Shown: positions 33,324 to 42,351, counted from the first letter of the stretch. The stretch is 64,000 nucleotides of DNA from JAWKWH01 sp963669415 (GCA_963669415.2 CAXXPS010000002.1:682001-746000); one strand, 5' to 3'. Program-made: numbers and translations. Notes: generated from the sequence alone by a model not told the origin.

Positions 33324-34826
33324 CATCATGCGGGATTTTGCATGATGGGCGAATGTCATGCGGTGATCGAGCATCATGCGGGACAAGCGTAGCAACTCAG
33401 ATGAATATTCCGGATTGCCGGCCAAATTATTTCCCTCGCATGGATCGGCTATCAAATCATAAAGCAACGGCGGAAGTCCGCCGTTGAAGTGAACATAACT
33501 AAATCGCTCATCGCGCAGAATCGCAAAGTTGGATTGGGCGCTCGTCAAACGAAGATCCGATTGAAATCGGGTCGGTTTGACCGGATTACCAAAATCAACT
33601 TCAGCGAATGCGTATCGTCTCCAGTCGTCAGGATGTTCTCCGCGTAAAAATGGCAGCAGCGACCTGCCGTTAAAGGCGATATTCGCATCTTCACCGATCC
33701 AGTCCGACAGTGTAGGCGCAAGGTCGATCGACTCGGTGAACCTGTTGACGACAGCTCCGGCACTTTCCCTGTTTTTGGGATCACGAATGATGAGCGGAAC
33801 ATGGAAGGCGCTCTCGAAAGGCACATGCTTTCCCCACACGTGGTGATCGCCAAGCATATCTCCGTGGTCAGCAGTGACGACAATCAGAGTTTCCTCGTAT
33901 TGGCCCGATTCTCGTAAAAAATCGAGGATTCGACCGATATGGTGATCAACCTCGGTTGCCAGTCCGAGATAGATGGCCCGAAGCTCGAGGGAATCCGCCT
34001 CAGAGATGTTGTCGGTTCGCCCATCGAATTGAGAATGCAATTGCCTGTTTGAAGGCGCTGAGTAGTCGGCGTTGAAATAGGGATGCGCTGCCTTGTGCTC
34101 TTCAAACGAAAGTGGGCGGATCGGCTGCGGCACATTCCTGGGAGTGTACATCTTGTTGTAGGGTGCAGGCGCAACAAGTGGGGGATGTGGCCGAATGTAG
34201 GTCACCATCGAGAACCAATGGTCGTTTACGCGCGCCGACAACTCCTGCAGCGTGCGATCGGTTAGAAATGCAGTGTCGCTGTCTTCAGCGCGGTAGAGCG
34301 CAGGATCTGACAATCTGGGTTGACTGGCGGATTCTGAGGGCACCGGCCGGAACAGGTCCCAGTATTCATCAGGCAGTTCGTATCCCTTCGATTTCAGATG
34401 CCCTACCCACGACCAATTGCTGTCAAGCCGCATCCGGACTATTTCGGCAAATCCCGGCGCCAGTCCTTCATAATCTTTGAGGTCGGGATCATTTGGATGC
34501 AGGTCGGCAGGATCGGGGCTTACATCGGTATAACCGAACAACAAAGGTTCATAACCGGCCTTGCGAAATTCCGTCCCAATGGTTGCATGGTCCCTGGCCA
34601 ATGGACCACCATTTCGGACAGATCGGTGGTTCACGGCGTAAAGCCCGGTCAGAAGGCTGGCACGTGAGGGACCGCATGGAGTGGCGACCGTATAGTGGCG
34701 GCCAAAAGTGACACTATCCGTCATCAGTTTTTGCAAGTTCGGCAGATTGACCGTTTCTGCCAGCGCACCGGTTAGGCAATCGGCACGCAGCTGGTCAATC
34801 ACAATGAGAAGAACATTTCCGGTCAT
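33288..34826 (-). CDS. Phosphonate monoester hydrolase / sulfatase-family enzyme
   Basis: Alkaline phosphatase superfamily hydrolase, 512 residues. The formylglycine motif CGPSR (Cys51, C-x-P-x-R) marks a type I sulfatase-like active site. The first metal ligand is Asp11 in LIVIDQLRAD, and the second metal set is in VTADHGDMLGDHHVWGKH. The stretch CGPSRASLLTGLYAVNHRSVRNGGPL closely resembles rhizobial phosphonate monoester hydrolases. It would cleave phosphonate or phosphate monoesters in the cytosol, as there is no signal peptide. Position beside phnW supports a phosphonate role. A formylglycine-generating enzyme is not seen in the window. Confidence 0.82.
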   Translation of the reverse strand: MTGNVLLIVIDQLRADCLTGALAETVNLPNLQKLMTDSVTFGRHYTVATPCGPSRASLLTGLYAVNHRSVRNGGPLARDHATIGTEFRKAGYEPLLFGYTDVSPDPADLHPNDPDLKDYEGLAPGFAEIVRMRLDSNWSWVGHLKSKGYELPDEYWDLFRPVPSESASQPRLSDPALYRAEDSDTAFLTDRTLQELSARVNDHWFSMVTYIRPHPPLVAPAPYNKMYTPRNVPQPIRPLSFEEHKAAHPYFNADYSAPSNRQLHSQFDGRTDNISEADSLELRAIYLGLATEVDHHIGRILDFLRESGQYEETLIVVTADHGDMLGDHHVWGKHVPFESAFHVPLIIRDPKNRESAGAVVNRFTESIDLAPTLSDWIGEDANIAFNGRSLLPFLRGEHPDDWRRYAFAEVDFGNPVKPTRFQSDLRLTSAQSNFAILRDERFSYVHFNGGLPPLLYDLIADPCEGNNLAGNPEYSSELLRLSRMMLDHRMTFAHHAKSRMMLTGTGIRIGPV

Positions 34827-35104
34827 GCCAGCCCGCCTCGAATCGATCAGATGTGATTTATCATCCGGAAGAAAAAATCAAACAGGAAAGCAATTGGCAT
34901 GTCATCCAATTGTTGTGAACCGGTCTTAGTCCCGGTTACGGTCCGATTCTGGTCCAGCCAACCGAATGGTTGAGGCCAAGCTTAATATAATGTGTTGCCG
35001 ATCGCATGATCTGGTGACAAAGTGGCCGACGGTCACAGAAGAATATCAAATCCGGAGGCGACGAAGTTTCGCCTCCAAACAATCGTGGCAAGGGAGAGAA
35101 CACC

Positions 35105-37147
35105 ATGAAAAAACTTCTTTTGGCGAGTTCCGCGCTGGTCTTTATGGCAGGCGCGTCGTGGGCGGCAGATTGCCCGCCGGCGACTGTCGCCGACCCGATG
35201 GGCGTGGGCGCCGGCGCGTTTGCGCAACAGTATGAACTGGCCGAATTCCAATCGCTGGCAAACTGCACAATGACGTTTCAGGAAAACCCGGCAATGGGCG
35301 ACCTGAACTCCAAAATTCAGGGTAACCCGGATCTGCCACCGCTGGCGGAACGCCTCCCCGAAGAGCCGCTTGTGGTCGCTCCTTATGAAATGATTGGCAA
35401 ATATGGCGGTACTCTTGATGCGCTTTCGAACGCCACCGAAGCCGGCACATCTGACTTCCTGTCGACGCGCCACGTCAATCTGGTGCGCTATGCGGATGAC
35501 CTTCAAACGATCGTCCCGATGGTTGCCAAAGGCTGGGAGTGGAATGACGACTACACGCAGCTGACATTTTTCCTGCGCAAGGGCCACAAGTGGTCTGACG
35601 GCGCGCCCTTTACCGCAGAAGATGTGAAATTCTGGTACGACAATCTGGCGCTTGATTCCAAGGTAATCGAGAAGCCGAAGGATTATGTGCTGGTTGGTGG
35701 CGAGCGCATGACGGTCGATGTTATCGACGCGCAGACCGTCCGCTTCAACCTCCCAGCACCGAAACCTGGCCTGCTGGCCCACTTTGCAACCTCGTTTGCG
35801 CAAGGGTTTCAGCCGAAGCACTTCCTGGGCAAGTTCCATCCAGATATCAGTTCGGATGCAGATTCCTACGCACAAAGCCTGGGATTTGAAAACGGCCTGG
35901 CGGCCATCAAGGCTTATTTCGGCAACTCGGACTGGACCGACACGCCGTCTCCGCTGCTGAACAGCCCGGATATCGTTGGAAACCTTCCGAAGGCAGTTGT
36001 GCCGACACTTGAGAGTTTCCTCACTGTGGCCGACTCCACCGAGGGCCGTCATTATGTGGCGAACCCGTATTTCTTTATGGTTGATACGGCAGGCAACCAG
36101 CTTCCGTACATCAATGAACAGGACGAGGTTTACGCCAACGACAACGAAGTGCGTATCCTGAAACTGGTCAATGCTGAAGCCGACTACAAGACCCAGTCAC
36201 TACAGCTCTCTGACGCACCACTTCTCCTGGAAAATCAGGAAAAGGGCGACTATTCGGTTTACCTGAAACCGAAGATCGCCATGCACGCGTTTTCGTTTAA
36301 TGTCACTTCGGACAATCCGGAAAAGCGTAAGGTATTTGGTGATCTGCGATTCCGCAAAGCCATGTCGATCGCGATCAATCGTGGTGAACTGAACGAAACT
36401 GCCTATTTCGGCCAAGGAACCCCGAGACAGTACACGGGCTTCTCACCGCTGCCTGACTTTGTCGATCCGAAGTGGGAAACATTCGCGACGGAATTCGATC
36501 CTGATGGCGCCAAGGCTCTGCTTGACGAAATCGGCATGAAGGACACCGACGGAGACGGCTTCCGCGAACTGCCCAACGGCGAGAAAATCGTGCTGAATAT
36601 TCAGTTCGCGACACAGGGTATCGCCGGTCAGGTTGTCGAACTGGTCGGCCAATACTGGTCCGATGTTGGTGTTCAGACGGCCGTCAAGGAAGTGACACCG
36701 GACGAATATCGCTCAGCGCAATCTTCGAACCAGCTTGACGTCGGCGCCTGGGAAAAGGGTCAGCCGCTCGGTATCGTGCTCGGTAACAACGAGTTGTGGG
36801 TACCACCGTTCGAGAACTATTTCGGTCACCGCACAGGCATGTTGTGGGCTGAATGGGTCGACTCCAAGGGCGCGGGTGGCGTCGAGCCGCCAGAATTTGT
36901 CAAACAGATTCTTGCGGACATCAACGCGTTTCAGTCTGCACCAGCCGGTTCTGACGAGTTCAAGGCGGCTGGAGCCCGGATGGTTGAAAACCTGACCGGC
37001 AATCTGCTGTTCATCGGTACGGCCTTGACGCCCGATCCGATCTATCGGCGCAACGCTCTGAAGAACTTCGTAGAGTTCAAGACGGCGTCGTATGAGTACT
37101 ACCGGACATTCCCCTACCGTCCACAGCAGTGGTTCTTTGACGAGTAA
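35105..37147 (+). CDS. Large ABC transporter substrate-binding protein (SBP family 5, AgpA-like)
   Basis: Periplasmic binding protein, first gene of a five-gene importer operon. Signal peptide MKKLLLASSALVFMAGASWA, SD GGGAGAG. The body is SBP_bac_5: GGTLDALSNATEAG, LVRYADDLQTIVPMVAKGWEWNDDYTQLTFFLRKGHKWSDGAPFTAEDVKFWYDN, and DLRFRKAMSIAINRGELNE. At 680 residues it is well above DppA/OppA size (about 530) and matches the long subfamily that includes alpha-galactoside binding protein AgpA. The preceding 278 bp hold its promoter. An oligosaccharide substrate is therefore as likely as a peptide; sequence alone does not decide. Confidence 0.88.
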   Translation: MKKLLLASSALVFMAGASWAADCPPATVADPMGVGAGAFAQQYELAEFQSLANCTMTFQENPAMGDLNSKIQGNPDLPPLAERLPEEPLVVAPYEMIGKYGGTLDALSNATEAGTSDFLSTRHVNLVRYADDLQTIVPMVAKGWEWNDDYTQLTFFLRKGHKWSDGAPFTAEDVKFWYDNLALDSKVIEKPKDYVLVGGERMTVDVIDAQTVRFNLPAPKPGLLAHFATSFAQGFQPKHFLGKFHPDISSDADSYAQSLGFENGLAAIKAYFGNSDWTDTPSPLLNSPDIVGNLPKAVVPTLESFLTVADSTEGRHYVANPYFFMVDTAGNQLPYINEQDEVYANDNEVRILKLVNAEADYKTQSLQLSDAPLLLENQEKGDYSVYLKPKIAMHAFSFNVTSDNPEKRKVFGDLRFRKAMSIAINRGELNETAYFGQGTPRQYTGFSPLPDFVDPKWETFATEFDPDGAKALLDEIGMKDTDGDGFRELPNGEKIVLNIQFATQGIAGQVVELVGQYWSDVGVQTAVKEVTPDEYRSAQSSNQLDVGAWEKGQPLGIVLGNNELWVPPFENYFGHRTGMLWAEWVDSKGAGGVEPPEFVKQILADINAFQSAPAGSDEFKAAGARMVENLTGNLLFIGTALTPDPIYRRNALKNFVEFKTASYEYYRTFPYRPQQWFFDE

Positions 37148-37171
37148 ATCACGTCATTTCGGTTGATATCC

Positions 37172-37203
37172 GCGGAGGCCAAGGCCAAACTCCTGGCCTC
37201 CGC
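37172..37203. other. Stem-loop after the large binding-protein gene
   Basis: GCGGAGGCCA (37172-37181) pairs with TGGCCTCCGC (37194-37203), a 10-bp perfect stem followed on the plus strand by ATTTTCT. It lies 25 bp after the stop, with the permease gene 72 bp further on. It is probably a partial terminator or mRNA-protecting hairpin that raises binding-protein output relative to the membrane subunits. Confidence 0.6.
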
Positions 37204-37275
37204 ATTTTCTAGGGGAAGACTTCGGTTTCCTGCGGCGGAACCGGGAACCGGGTAGAAGGGTAACGGGGCAGCGCA

Positions 37276-38286
37276 ATGGCTCAGTTGGCACAGTTTGCAT
37301 TTGTTCGCGCATGTATGGCGCTGTTCACGCTGCTGACTGTATCCCTGATTGTATTCACCTTGATGGAGCTTGTGCCCGGCACATGTGCCGAGCGCTATCT
37401 GGCGTTCAAGAACACACAGGGCGCGCAGATTACTGTCGAAGACATTGAGGCCGAGAAGAAACGCCTAGGGCTGGACCGGCCGTTCATTGTGCGATGGGGC
37501 AGCTGGGTCGGCAATGTTATGTTCAAAGGGGAGTTCGGTGATTCCTGTATCCTGCGTCTGAACATCAATCAGCTGCTCGGAGACAAGTTTCTGGTCAGTC
37601 TGGCTATCTGCCTGACGTCCTTGTTATTTGCCTATCTCATAGCGATACCTGTCGGCATCATAGCAGCGGCGTCAAAGAATGCCTGGCTCAACGGCTCGCT
37701 TCGCTTCGTCTCTTATCTGGGCCTGGCAATGCCGAACTTCCTGCTGGCGCTCATGATCATGCTGTTCTCAACGGTAATGTTTGGCGATTCACTGACAGGA
37801 TTGTTTTCCAAGGAATATCGTGACGCGGACTGGAGCTTCGACAAGCTCATGGATTTCCTGTCGCGGGCTTGGTTGCCTGTTTTCATCCTCGGTTGGTCAG
37901 CAACCGCCTTCGCGCTGCAGACAGTGCGGGCATTGATGCTCGATGAGATCGGCAAGCTCTATGTCACCGCCGCATCGGCGCGGGGGATAATCGGGCGCAA
38001 ACTGCTGTGGCGTTACCCTGCCCGGCACGCATTGGGGCCGATCGTCAATTCGCTGGGTTTTGACCTGAACCGGATTTTCAATGAATTGCCGGTCGTGGCT
38101 CTGATCCTGACGCTGACCGAAGCAGGTGCATTGCTGCTTGAATCGCTGGCGCGGTCAAACGATCAGCAGTTGGCCGGCGCAATCATCTTTCTACTGACGG
38201 CCTCAATCGTCACGCTCAATTTTATTACGGATGTCGGATTGGCGCTGCTCGATCCGCGTGTCCGCCGTTCGGTGATGGGAGGATAA
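37276..38286 (+). CDS. ABC importer permease (DppB/OppB type)
   Basis: Inner-membrane permease, 336 residues. The N-terminal membrane segment LFTLLTVSLIVFTLMELVPGTCAERYL corresponds to the DppB opening, with a Cys-containing GTCAER where most have GDPA. A periplasmic segment ITVEDIEAEKKRLGLDRPFIVRWGSWVGN follows. The EAA loop is LYVTAASARGIIGRKLLWRYPARHALGPI near residue 235. It is followed by its partner permease after 4 bp. Confidence 0.89.
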   Translation: MAQLAQFAFVRACMALFTLLTVSLIVFTLMELVPGTCAERYLAFKNTQGAQITVEDIEAEKKRLGLDRPFIVRWGSWVGNVMFKGEFGDSCILRLNINQLLGDKFLVSLAICLTSLLFAYLIAIPVGIIAAASKNAWLNGSLRFVSYLGLAMPNFLLALMIMLFSTVMFGDSLTGLFSKEYRDADWSFDKLMDFLSRAWLPVFILGWSATAFALQTVRALMLDEIGKLYVTAASARGIIGRKLLWRYPARHALGPIVNSLGFDLNRIFNELPVVALILTLTEAGALLLESLARSNDQQLAGAIIFLLTASIVTLNFITDVGLALLDPRVRRSVMGG

Positions 38287-38290
38287 GGCA

Positions 38291-39439
38291 ATGGCTGCAA
38301 GCACCTCTGAACCGACACAAAAAGCGAAAGAAGCCTATTTCACTGCTTCGCAATCGCAACTGATCTGGGCAAGGTTCAAGAAGAACAGAACGGCGATGAT
38401 GGCCGCTTCTGTTTTGGTCGGCCTTATTCTGATGGGTCTGTTCGCTCCGTTCCTTTCACCATACGATCCGACAATTGCCGGCCGCGACACCGAATATGAA
38501 AACGGGGCGCCGCAGATACCCAAATTCTGTGACCAAAACGGATGCTCCCTCAGACCGTTTATTTATGGCGTCAAGCGCGAGCGATCGATCAAGACCAATT
38601 TCAGGTGGGTCACAACCGTTGACCCGGATGATCGCCGTTATCTGGAATTCTTTGTCGATGGCTGGGAGTACGGCTTGCTGGGTTCAGCCAATATCGGGCT
38701 GACATTCGATACTCACCTGTTCGGTGCTGACAAGGGCAAAGTCCACCTGTTCGGTACCGACGCCTCCGGCAAGGACATCTTCAGCCGCACATTGCACGCC
38801 ATCAATACCTCAATGGCGGTGGGCACACTGGGTGTGCTGATATCATTTGTGCTTGCCCTGATAATCGGAGGGATAGCGGGTTATTTCGGGGGCCTGACTG
38901 ACAGCATCATTCAAATGGTCACCGATGCCGTGCGGACCGTTCCGATCATCCCGCTCTTCATGGCGATCGCTGCGTTCCTGCCACCGGAAATCTCCTCCGA
39001 AGCCCGCTTTTTCTATATCTCGCTCATCATCGGATTCATCAACTGGCCAACCTTGGCGCGAAGGGTACGCACGCATCTGCTGGTCGAGCGAAACCAGGAA
39101 TATGTTTTGGCTGCGCAGCTCGTTGGCGCTTCGCCGGGCCATATTATCCGCAAGCATCTGCTTCCAAGCTTCACCAGCTACATCATCGTCGATCTGGTGA
39201 TTTCATTCCCTTATATTGTCCTCAGCGAAACGGCGCTTTCGTTTATCGGATTGGGGCTGAAGGATCCTGTCACATCGCTTGGCGTGATGCTGTTGAACGT
39301 CACCAGCGCCGACGTCTTGTTGAACTACCAATGGTATTTCATTCCGGTGCTGTTTTTCATAGCGCTTGTGATGGCATTTGTGTTCGTCGGTGACGGTTTG
39401 CGCGATGCGGCCGACCCATATGGAGGCTCGAAGAAATGA
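38291..39439 (+). CDS. ABC importer permease (DppC/OppC type) with long periplasmic insertion
   Basis: Inner-membrane permease, 382 residues. After the OppC_N segment and first membrane helix (AASVLVGLILMGLFAPFLSPYDP), about 80 extra residues precede the conserved VHLFGTDASGKDIFSR. They include a CDQNGC pair and aromatic-rich FFVDGWEYGLLG. Ordinary DppC proteins have about 30 residues here. The EAA loop is YVLAAQLVGASPGHIIRKHLLPSF near residue 275. The insertion fits the large binding protein and is shared with AgpC-like sugar transporters as far as I recall. The stop overlaps the next ATG by 4 bp. Confidence 0.88.
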   Translation: MAASTSEPTQKAKEAYFTASQSQLIWARFKKNRTAMMAASVLVGLILMGLFAPFLSPYDPTIAGRDTEYENGAPQIPKFCDQNGCSLRPFIYGVKRERSIKTNFRWVTTVDPDDRRYLEFFVDGWEYGLLGSANIGLTFDTHLFGADKGKVHLFGTDASGKDIFSRTLHAINTSMAVGTLGVLISFVLALIIGGIAGYFGGLTDSIIQMVTDAVRTVPIIPLFMAIAAFLPPEISSEARFFYISLIIGFINWPTLARRVRTHLLVERNQEYVLAAQLVGASPGHIIRKHLLPSFTSYIIVDLVISFPYIVLSETALSFIGLGLKDPVTSLGVMLLNVTSADVLLNYQWYFIPVLFFIALVMAFVFVGDGLRDAADPYGGSKK

Positions 39440-40437
39440 GCGAGCTTCTTTCTGTCAAAAACCTGAAACTGAAATTCAAGACCGACGAAGGCTTGGTAAC
39501 GGCAGTGGATGGAGTCAGTTTCGATGTCGCACCGGGCGAAATTTTGGGACTGGTGGGCGAATCCGGATCCGGCAAATCGGTAACCGCCAAATCTATCATG
39601 CAGCTGAATGCGGATAATTCGGTCTACGAACCTGAAAGCAGCATCATGTTGACCGCTGATGGCAAAACGGTCGACGCGCTTAAATTGAAGGGTACGGATG
39701 AACTGATGCTGATCCGCGGAGGCGCGGTTTCCATGATCTTTCAGGAGCCTATGGCCTCGTTCGCGCCGGCAATCAAGATCGGCAGCCAGATGGTCGAGCA
39801 GCTTGTGCTGCACAAGAAGATCTCTGAAGCGGAAGCCAAGCGCATTTCGATCGAAATGCTCGAGCGGGTCGGGATTTCCGATGCGGCTCGGCGGTTCGAC
39901 CAATATGCGTTCGAGTTGTCCGGCGGCATGCGGCAACGAGCGATGATCGCAATGGCGTTGTCCACCAGACCGAAATTGCTGATTGCCGATGAACCCACAA
40001 CCGCTCTGGACGTCACGATCCAGGCACAGGTGATCGATCTGATGAAAGATTTGGTCGCCGAGTTTGGCATGGGAATCATTTTCATCACTCATGACCTTGG
40101 CGTGATTGCACAAACAGCCGATCGCGTCGCCGTGATGTATCTGGGGCGCCTGGTCGAGCAAGGACCCGTCCGGAACGTCATCCGCAATCCGGCCCATCCT
40201 TATACACAGGGGCTGATCAATGCCCTTCCGAAGCTTGATGATCTTGGTGCACCTCTGACCCCGGTCGCAGGCGATATCCCGAGCCCGCTTGAACGCCCAT
40301 CCGGCTGCGTTTTTCACACCCGGTGTCCGGTAGCGATCGAGGGCAGGTGCGACAAGGACGTGCCAGAAATGTTCCCGATGGAACCGGATCATGATGCTGC
40401 ATGCTTCGTGGCCGCCAAGCAGGAGGAGGCGGCATGA
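39436..40437 (+). CDS. ABC importer ATPase (DppD/OppD type)
   Basis: 333 residues with Walker A GESGSGKSVTAK, FQEPMASFAPAIKIGSQM, signature LSGGMRQRAMIAMAL, Walker B LLIADEPTTALDV and ITHDLGVIAQ. The C-terminal oligopeptide_HPY domain has the cysteine cluster CVFHTRCPVAIEGRCDKDVPEMFP, which binds a 4Fe-4S cluster in some homologues. It overlaps both neighbours by 4 bp. Confidence 0.91.
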   Translation: MSELLSVKNLKLKFKTDEGLVTAVDGVSFDVAPGEILGLVGESGSGKSVTAKSIMQLNADNSVYEPESSIMLTADGKTVDALKLKGTDELMLIRGGAVSMIFQEPMASFAPAIKIGSQMVEQLVLHKKISEAEAKRISIEMLERVGISDAARRFDQYAFELSGGMRQRAMIAMALSTRPKLLIADEPTTALDVTIQAQVIDLMKDLVAEFGMGIIFITHDLGVIAQTADRVAVMYLGRLVEQGPVRNVIRNPAHPYTQGLINALPKLDDLGAPLTPVAGDIPSPLERPSGCVFHTRCPVAIEGRCDKDVPEMFPMEPDHDAACFVAAKQEEAA

Positions 40438-41444
40438 GCGACACACCGCTGATCACTGCAAAGGATTTGTGTGTCTATTACGGACTGGGCCGCAAGCTGA
40501 TCGGCACAACCCCGGTCATCCGGGCCGTGGAGAAAGTCAACATCGATATTCCAAAGGGCTCCTTCTTCGGTCTGGTTGGCGAATCCGGATCCGGCAAGAC
40601 GACCCTTGGCCGTGCACTTCTCAACGCAGCCCCGATCAGTGATGGCAAGGTGAGCTATGACGATGGCGAGGTTCAGTATGATGTCGCATCATTGTCGAAG
40701 CAGGACCTGAAAGATTATCGAAAGCGAGCACAGCTGATCTTTCAGGACCCCTATGCCGCGCTCAGTCCGCGCATGACTGTGCGTGATATCATCGCCGAAC
40801 CGCTCGAAGTCATGGGTCTTACATCATCTCGCGAGGAGACAGATGAAAAAGTTCGCGAAATAGCAGCCAAATGCCGACTCAATCTGGAGCATCTGCGACG
40901 GTTCCCGCACGCATTTTCTGGCGGTCAGCGGCAACGTATCTCGATTGCTCGCGCCCTGGTCTCTAATCCTAAGTTTGTCGTTGCCGATGAAAGCGTGGCA
41001 GCGCTGGACGTGTCGATTCAGGCTGATGTTCTTAACCTGCTGAAAGAGCTGCAAAAAGAACTGGGACTGACCTATCTGTTTATCAGTCACGACCTCAGCG
41101 TCGTGGCGCACATTTGTGACCATGTCGCTGTCATGTATTTGGGCAGGCTTGTAGAGAGCGGACCGACGCGCGAACTGTTCGACAATCCGCGTCACCCGTA
41201 TACGCAAGCGCTCTTGTCTGCGATCCCTTCACTTGATCCTGACCACCGCGGGCACGCGCAAAAACTTGAAGGCGAGATTCCAAGCCCGGCAAATCCGCCA
41301 CCGGGATGCAAGTTCCAAACGCGTTGCCGCTTTGCCACCGACCATTGCCGCCGCGAGGAGCCAAAACTGGAAGAGGCGAGCCCGGAACACGAGGTCGCTT
41401 GCCATCGCTGGCAGGAACTGGCGGAAAGTGAAGCTGTAGGCTGA
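40434..41444 (+). CDS. ABC importer ATPase (DppF/OppF type)
   Basis: Second ATPase, 336 residues, last gene of the importer operon. Walker A GESGSGKTTLGRALL, QDPYAALSPRMTV, signature FSGGQRQRISIARAL, Walker B FVVADESVAALDV (Ser where Pro is usual) and ISHDLSVVAHICD. A C-terminal cysteine-containing domain, CKFQTRCRFATDHCRREEPKL, follows. ATG at 40434 overlaps the preceding stop (ATGA); an in-frame start 33 bases upstream lies inside the partner gene. A urease remnant begins about 76 bp downstream. Confidence 0.9.
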   Translation: MSDTPLITAKDLCVYYGLGRKLIGTTPVIRAVEKVNIDIPKGSFFGLVGESGSGKTTLGRALLNAAPISDGKVSYDDGEVQYDVASLSKQDLKDYRKRAQLIFQDPYAALSPRMTVRDIIAEPLEVMGLTSSREETDEKVREIAAKCRLNLEHLRRFPHAFSGGQRQRISIARALVSNPKFVVADESVAALDVSIQADVLNLLKELQKELGLTYLFISHDLSVVAHICDHVAVMYLGRLVESGPTRELFDNPRHPYTQALLSAIPSLDPDHRGHAQKLEGEIPSPANPPPGCKFQTRCRFATDHCRREEPKLEEASPEHEVACHRWQELAESEAVG

Positions 41445-41520
41445 TTTCAAAACAAGCGGGCTTACTTTCGCCGGCAGGCACATCACCCCGCCGGAGATCA
41501 TGAACCAATTCCGCTGACAC

Positions 41521-41759
41521 CTGCCGTTTGCGTTCAAGGCTGCAGAAGTTGATGTCTTGCGCAACAAACTTGGTACGAGAAGCAGACCTTGGCCATCGAA
41601 AGCACACGCCACGGGATCTCCAAGATATCGATGGTGCTCAACGGCGCAACACCACCGGTACACGTCGATCCTGAAACCCGCGAGATCCGAGTCAGTGGGA
41701 AGTGGTTGACCCGCCAACCGGTCGATGTGCTACCGATGTTGCAGCGGAATTTGCTATTT
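41521..41759 (+). pseudogene. ureC: Remnant of the 3' end of ureC (urease alpha subunit)
   Basis: Two frames together reproduce the last ~80 residues of urease alpha. In the first (41521-41589) the translation LPFAFKAAEVDVLRNKLG corresponds to the conserved LTFVSKAAxDxxxxxKLGL. After a one-base frameshift at about 41589 the second frame reads ISKISMVLNGATPPVHVDP, then GKWLTRQPVDVLPMLQRNLLF at 41691-41753 region, matching the family ending VDPETYEVRxDGxLLTxxPAxVLPMAQRYFLF. The native stop after the terminal Phe is also lost (AGA follows TTT). No other urease gene is present. The fragment sits between the importer operon and an ABM gene, whose ribosome-binding site begins where it ends. Confidence 0.7.
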
Positions 41760-41769
41760 AGAGGAAGCC

Positions 41770-42066
41770 ATGATTCACCTTATCGCCACGCTCACCATCC
41801 AACCGGGTTCGCTTGAAAAAGTCGTTTCGGCTGCACAGCCGTGCATTGACGCGACGCGCGAAGAAGAGGGATGTATTTCGTATGACCTACTCGTCGATGT
41901 CACCGAAAATACGCGATTGAAATTTGTCGAGCGCTGGGAAAACCGCGCAGCGCTCGATGCACATTTTGACACACCGCATCTGCAAGCGTGGCGTGAAGCA
42001 GGTGGACAGTATTTCACCTCCCGCCACATCGAGATCATTTCAGATGGAAAGGTCGAAGTGCTTTGA
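41770..42066 (+). CDS. Antibiotic biosynthesis monooxygenase (ABM) domain protein
   Basis: 98-residue single-domain dimeric ferredoxin-like protein of the ABM/YgiN family. Key segments: MIHLIATLTIQPGSLEKV, DATREEEGCISYDLLVD (the conserved EEGCxxY), RLKFVERWENRAALDAHFDTPHLQAW, the family W-x-x-x-x-x-L-x-x-H core. The ATG at 41770 has GAGGAAG upstream. Members include quinol monooxygenases and heme-degrading or unknown stress proteins; nothing here specifies the substrate. The 210 bp that follow up to the tRNA hold no gene I can support. Confidence 0.85.
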   Translation: MIHLIATLTIQPGSLEKVVSAAQPCIDATREEEGCISYDLLVDVTENTRLKFVERWENRAALDAHFDTPHLQAWREAGGQYFTSRHIEIISDGKVEVL

Positions 42067-42276
42067 AATCTGCACCATCAACGGCCATGAATTCCTCGAT
42101 CCGGCCGATGCGATCTCGGTAGATGAGACGGCGGTATCGCTGGCGACTGGAGATGAGTTCCGACAATGATGAAGCGTTTCCTCACGATCTCCCAGAGGCG
42201 CGCTTGTTGATTAATGGCGATGGATTGGCGCTGGGAAAGCGTCCCGATATTGTTTGCCGCCAAGATTGACCGGTGC

Positions 42277-42351
42277 TGGCTGGGGCGGCAGGATTCGAAC
42301 CTGCGAATGGCGGCACCAAAAGCCGCTGCCTTACCACTTGGCCACGCCCCA
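42277..42351 (-). tRNA. tRNA-Gln (anticodon UUG)
   Basis: A 75-base cloverleaf on the minus strand with encoded CCA. The acceptor stem TGGGGCG pairs with CGCCCCA. The D arm contains GGCCAAGTGGTAAGGC. The anticodon stem-loop GCGGC-TTTTGGT-GCCGC has anticodon TTG, and the T arm is GCAGGTTCGAATCCTGC. The discriminator is G, followed by CCA. It lies between a urease remnant region and an orphan phage-like gene. Confidence 0.95.

Noticed and set aside
39325..40446. 373-codon open frame on the minus strand opposite the DppD-type ATPase
   Set aside because: Shadow of a conserved ATPase; composition is typical of antisense frames and no domain is visible.
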